Positions 60,887 to 64,000 of a stretch of DNA of 64,000 bases are shown here, one piece after another (within the stretch, counting starts at the first letter, position 1; every line of letters starts with the position of its first letter). This DNA is from Thalassotalea_H castellviae (GTDB taxonomy: Bacteria > Pseudomonadota > Gammaproteobacteria > Enterobacterales > Alteromonadaceae). The position numbers were made by a program, and so were the translations under genes. The stretch is taken from contig NZ_JAVRIF010000005.1 in NCBI RefSeq assembly GCF_031846185.1, positions 62,001-126,000 on the forward strand, written 5' to 3'. Under the pieces are notes generated by a model that saw nothing but the letters and a program-made list of their open reading frames with translations, searched no databases and was not told the origin of the DNA.

Positions 60887-62359
60887 TTAATCGATTTTAA
60901 TACAAATATTGACCGGCTCTGCGTAAAAATTAAGTGAGTGCTTACCACCTTCTCGACCTATACCAGATAGTTTTACACCGCCAAATGGTGCTCGCAAATC
61001 GCGTAAAAACCAAGTATTGACCCATACAAGACCAACATCTATTTGTGGGGAAACACGATGAGCTCGAGAAACATTTTCGGTCCATAACGCGCAAGCTAAA
61101 CCATATGGCGTATTATTCACTCGTTCGATAACTTCGTCTTCATCATCGAAAATTGAAACATGACAAATAGGGCCAAAAATTTCTTCTTGATTCACTCTAT
61201 TGTTGTCCTCTAACCCGCTAATTATTGTTGGTTCGATATAACAACCTTGATCGCGTTCATCATGAAATTTCGGCACACCTCCACCAATAATAAAGTTTGC
61301 ACCTTCATCTTTTGCTAACTGATAATAAGCAAGCACTTTTTCTTGATGCTGTTTTGACACCAACGGTCCTAACAAAACACCTTCTTCTTTCGGGTAACCA
61401 ATTTTTATCGCTGCCGCTTGTTGTTTTAGTTTTTCAATAAAATCATCGGCAATTTCGCGGTGCACGAATACTTTTTCTGTGCACAAACACACTTGACCAC
61501 AATTAGTAAATGTTGAACGTGCCACGCCCGCAACGGCTTTATCAAGGTCAGCATCGGCAAAAACAATCGCTGAATTTTTCCCCCCTAATTCAAACGAGAT
61601 TGGTTTCACTCCTTGAGAAACAGCGCGCATAATATGTTGCCCCGTTGCGCTTGCACCAGTAAAAGTAACGGCATCAACACTTGCATGTGAAGTTAAGTAG
61701 TCGCCAATATGCTTACCCCGTCCAAGTATTAAATTAAACACACCTTTAGGAACGCCAACTTCATCCATCACTTGTGCTAATAACACGGCGGTTGAAGAGG
61801 TTTCTTCTGAAGGTTTAAGTATCACACAATTACCACAAGCTAATGCAGGAGCTACTTTCCATGTTGCTAACAACAAAGGTAAATTCCATGGCGAGATCAC
61901 AGCGACAACACCCAGTGGTTTATTAACAGAATAGTTCAGCGCTTTTTCACCCGAAGGGGTTTCAGTGATAAAAGTTTCGCCGGAATGAGTGCGTGCCATA
62001 TCTGCAAACGCGCGAAAATTTGCCGCTCCTCGAGGGATATCAATGGTTTGCACTTGATGGAGTGATTTACCTGTATCGGCAATTTCCGCATCAATAAATT
62101 CTTGTTGACGTTCAACCATGCGATCCGCAATTTTATGCAGTAAATCGCAGCGTTGATTAACCGTCAATTTACCCCAAGGCCCTTTTAATGCTTGCCGCGC
62201 ACTCTGAACAGCCATATCTATTTGTCGATTGTTTGCTTCGGCAATTTCAGAAATTTTCTGACCATTAACTGGATTAATATTGTCGAAATAACAATCGCTT
62301 GCAACAAACTGTCCGTCGATATAACAGTGTAATAAGGGATGAGGCAATGACGCAGACAT
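60887..62359 (-). CDS. 2-aminomuconic 6-semialdehyde dehydrogenase
   Basis: The 490-residue NAD-dependent aldehyde dehydrogenase is complete: PWNLPLLLATWKVAPALACG near 155, cofactor turn FTGASATGQ near 232, catalytic Glu in SFELGGKNS near 257 and catalytic Cys in FTNCGQVCLCTEK near 291. It oxidises 2-aminomuconate semialdehyde to 2-aminomuconate. The substrate is assigned from the operon: ACMSD makes it and the RidA protein would use the product. First gene of the seven-gene operon. Confidence 0.92.
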   Translation of the reverse strand: MSASLPHPLLHCYIDGQFVASDCYFDNINPVNGQKISEIAEANNRQIDMAVQSARQALKGPWGKLTVNQRCDLLHKIADRMVERQQEFIDAEIADTGKSLHQVQTIDIPRGAANFRAFADMARTHSGETFITETPSGEKALNYSVNKPLGVVAVISPWNLPLLLATWKVAPALACGNCVILKPSEETSSTAVLLAQVMDEVGVPKGVFNLILGRGKHIGDYLTSHASVDAVTFTGASATGQHIMRAVSQGVKPISFELGGKNSAIVFADADLDKAVAGVARSTFTNCGQVCLCTEKVFVHREIADDFIEKLKQQAAAIKIGYPKEEGVLLGPLVSKQHQEKVLAYYQLAKDEGANFIIGGGVPKFHDERDQGCYIEPTIISGLEDNNRVNQEEIFGPICHVSIFDDEDEVIERVNNTPYGLACALWTENVSRAHRVSPQIDVGLVWVNTWFLRDLRAPFGGVKLSGIGREGGKHSLNFYAEPVNICIKID

Positions 62360-62382
62360 TCAATTTCCTATCAATTTTGTTT

Positions 62383-62399
62383 TACACGTTATTAGTGTA
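62383..62399 (-). promoter_or_regulatory. candidate operator upstream of the kynurenine operon
   Basis: TACAC-N7-GTGTA, a perfect 5-bp dyad 24 bases upstream of the first ATG. Its size suits a dimeric regulator. The protein that would bind, for instance the LysR at 52-53 kb, is not known. Confidence 0.3.
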
Positions 62400-62554
62400 G
62401 TAGGAATTTAACTGTAGCTTTTTAATATTGATAACAAAAATTATTAAATATAAGAATAATGATTCATTTTATGAATATGTCATAAATAAAAATAATGCGA
62501 GGATATTTACGTAACAATGATGTAAAACCGATAAACCTTGTACTAAGATTTGAC

Positions 62555-63406
62555 TCAGCTTTTACTGGTCAGATACAACTGCGCTGCCCCAAGTAAAGCC
62601 GCATTTTCCAAGTCACTTTTTATTATTGTTAGGTTATTCGTGACCCTTTTATAAGGAAAGTTTGCTAGTGAACGCCATAACGCTTCAATAAATAAATGAT
62701 AAGACTGCGCAACTGAACCGCCTATCACGATCACCTGCGGATTTAACACAAATAGAATGGTTGAGATCGCCTGTGCTAAATGCGCGCCAAATTGTTCAAA
62801 GGCCTCGAGTGCTTTAGACTCATTTTGCGCCGCTAATTTTGCTAACTCAGCCCCCGTCATTTGATAATGCTCAGTAAAAAATTTTCCCGAGCAATAATCA
62901 TCTATAGTGCCATTTAAATAACGGATCCCACCTACTTCGCCAGCACTACAATTTTGCCCAGCATATAATTGCTGATTGAGAATATACCCTGAACCAAATC
63001 CGGTTCCTAAACAAATACCGACAACGTCTTGGTAGGGTTGTGCTCCACCAAAAGCATGTTCGCCGGCAACAAAACAATTAACATCGTTATTGATATAAAT
63101 ATCACATTGATAATGTGATGAAAGTGCCGCTTTTAAATGATATTGCTGCCACGCTGGAATATTAATCGCATCAAAAACGACACCTTGCTCAATATCCAAA
63201 ATACAAGGCACACCAATAGCAATAGCATTGGTTGAGTCATTTTTCACACTGTCGATACAAAAAATAATAAACGCTAATATTGACGCTTCATTTTTATGTG
63301 CAGCAAAACTTCGCACGTTAGATTCTGCAATAACACCGTTTTGAAAACGGCCTGCGTTTATCGTTGTGCCACCAATATCTAAAGTGACAATAGAAGTAGA
63401 ATTCAT
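62555..63406 (-). CDS. ROK-family sugar kinase (probable N-acetylglucosamine kinase)
   Basis: The 283-residue product has ATP-binding DIGGTTINAGRF near residue 10, the sugar-binding Asn-Asp in YINNDVNCFVAGEHAFGG near 105, phosphate motif GICLGTGFGSGYIL near 130 and GGSVAQSYHL near 235. The usual ROK zinc motif CxCGxxGCxE is reduced here to DDYCSGKFF, so it probably lacks structural zinc. Lying between a GH20 hexosaminidase and a catabolic operon, it most likely phosphorylates GlcNAc; glucose is the alternative. Confidence 0.82.
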   Translation of the reverse strand: MNSTSIVTLDIGGTTINAGRFQNGVIAESNVRSFAAHKNEASILAFIIFCIDSVKNDSTNAIAIGVPCILDIEQGVVFDAINIPAWQQYHLKAALSSHYQCDIYINNDVNCFVAGEHAFGGAQPYQDVVGICLGTGFGSGYILNQQLYAGQNCSAGEVGGIRYLNGTIDDYCSGKFFTEHYQMTGAELAKLAAQNESKALEAFEQFGAHLAQAISTILFVLNPQVIVIGGSVAQSYHLFIEALWRSLANFPYKRVTNNLTIIKSDLENAALLGAAQLYLTSKS

Positions 63407-63456
63407 AAATACGCCAATTTTTTACATCATATCATTTCAAGTCAGTTCAGAGATTA

Positions 63457-63482
63457 AGCCTACAGGGAAATAATGTAGGCTC
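63457..63482 (-). other. hairpin between the GH20 and ROK genes
   Basis: AGCCTACA/TGTAGGCT inverted repeat with a 9-10 base loop between the end of the hexosaminidase gene and the ROK kinase start. There is no T tract, so it may be an mRNA-processing or weak termination structure rather than a full terminator. Confidence 0.45.
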
Positions 63483-63507
63483 AATCCAAAGCAACAAGTT
63501 ACTGAGA

Positions 63508-64000
63508 TTAGTTCACAGTAAAGCTTCTACCAGCTCTTTGACCATCTGCAGATCTTGCTCTGACTTTGACAGGCAAACTGACGGCAACCGGCTTAGCATA
63601 ACTTTGCCAATCACCGTTGGCTTGTTGGTATTCCAGTGGTAAACCCACTAAAGAGCTATTGATATGTAATTGGTTGTCGATTATTTTCGCACCAACCGTT
63701 GGAATACGATAAAACACGCCAAGCTTATCTAATTTAATCAGCTCTTTTTGCCCGATGGTATTACTAAACAACTGCCATTTTTCATCCCGTAACGCTTTTA
63801 ATTCATCCGAGAAAACGTGACTATTTTGGTGATATTTTGCCCCTTGGTAATTATATGGAACTGACCAATCGGCATGATGCCAAGCACGCTCTGCCATAGC
63901 AATCATACGAGGGTAAAGCATATATTCCGCTTGATTTTCACTGCGAATGGTTTCACTCCACACTTGCCCTTGAACACCGATAACCTTGAATTGCTCTGGC
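63508..64000 (-). CDS. beta-N-acetylhexosaminidase (chitobiase type), C-terminal part
   Basis: The 5' end is outside the window. The frame stays open to the edge and reads EQFKVIGVQGQVWSETIRSE, then NQAEYMLYPRMIAMAERAWH. This is the strongly conserved end of the GH20 barrel (Trp in the active-site wall, Glu of WSET), followed by the C-terminal chitobiase domain with the GDWQSYAKPVAVSLPVKVRA strand and a final SFTVN. It releases GlcNAc from chitobiose and is just upstream of the ROK kinase in the same direction, so the two probably cooperate in chitin use. Confidence 0.92.
   Translation of the reverse strand, partial: PEQFKVIGVQGQVWSETIRSENQAEYMLYPRMIAMAERAWHHADWSVPYNYQGAKYHQNSHVFSDELKALRDEKWQLFSNTIGQKELIKLDKLGVFYRIPTVGAKIIDNQLHINSSLVGLPLEYQQANGDWQSYAKPVAVSLPVKVRARSADGQRAGRSFTVN

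Overview
The window is AT-rich chromosomal DNA from a marine gammaproteobacterium of the order Alteromonadales. Colwelliaceae (Colwellia / Thalassotalea / Litorilituus-like) fits best. This is inferred from the ribosomal and RNA polymerase proteins, the low G+C, the PEP-CTERM protein, the tryptophan-to-aminomuconate operon and the N-acetylglucosamine genes. It was not tested by any search.

Left part (1-24 kb): the information-processing core, almost all on the minus strand. In transcription order it runs tRNA-Trp, secE, nusG, rplK, rplA, rplJ, rplL, rpoB, rpoC, rpsL, rpsG, fusA, tufA. The S10 operon starts at the left edge (rpsJ, partial). Between tufA and rpsJ sits a non-core insert: a second EF-G gene on the plus strand and a minus-strand stress-type cassette (ECF sigma factor, anti-sigma-like membrane protein, secreted PDZ protein). 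The sigma gene is split by an in-frame TAA exactly between its two domains. Recognisable expression signals include the S10 leader and its promoter, the L10 leader, the rplL-rpoB attenuator, and terminators after fusA2, tufA, rpoC and nusG.

23.7-28.5 kb: an OmpA-type lipoprotein, a 32-residue Cys-rich peptide and a YajD-like HNH protein, then about 1.7 kb without a convincing gene. That stretch carries two direct copies of a roughly 0.5-kb, highly structured, hairpin-ended element. Then comes tufB with its upstream tRNAs (Thr-Tyr-Gly-Thr in transcription order), as in E. coli. tufA and tufB encode identical proteins.

28.5-42 kb: coaX, birA and murB, in the order usual beside the tRNA-tufB cluster. 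A three-gene polysaccharide export set follows (beta-barrel, Wza-like, Wzc-like), then envZ/ompR, a LETM1-like protein, a two-subunit molybdenum hydroxylase and a TlpA-like thioredoxin.

42-52 kb: FKBP isomerase, M1 aminopeptidase lipoprotein, a kynurenine-formamidase-type hydrolase (TTG start), a putative operon of PEP-CTERM protein, secreted tail-collar protein and Sel1-repeat protein, and a GH20 hexosaminidase with a decayed transporter remnant beside it.

52-64 kb: LysR regulator, S41 protease lipoprotein, then the minus-strand kynurenine operon. Its order is aminomuconate semialdehyde dehydrogenase, RidA-type deaminase, HAAO, ACMSD, kynureninase, KMO, TDO. With the formamidase 9 kb away, the window encodes every step from tryptophan to 2-aminomuconate and, through the RidA protein, probably its deamination. 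ACMSD implies catabolism rather than NAD synthesis. The right edge has a ROK sugar kinase and the 3' end of a second GH20 hexosaminidase, so amino-sugar use is a second theme.
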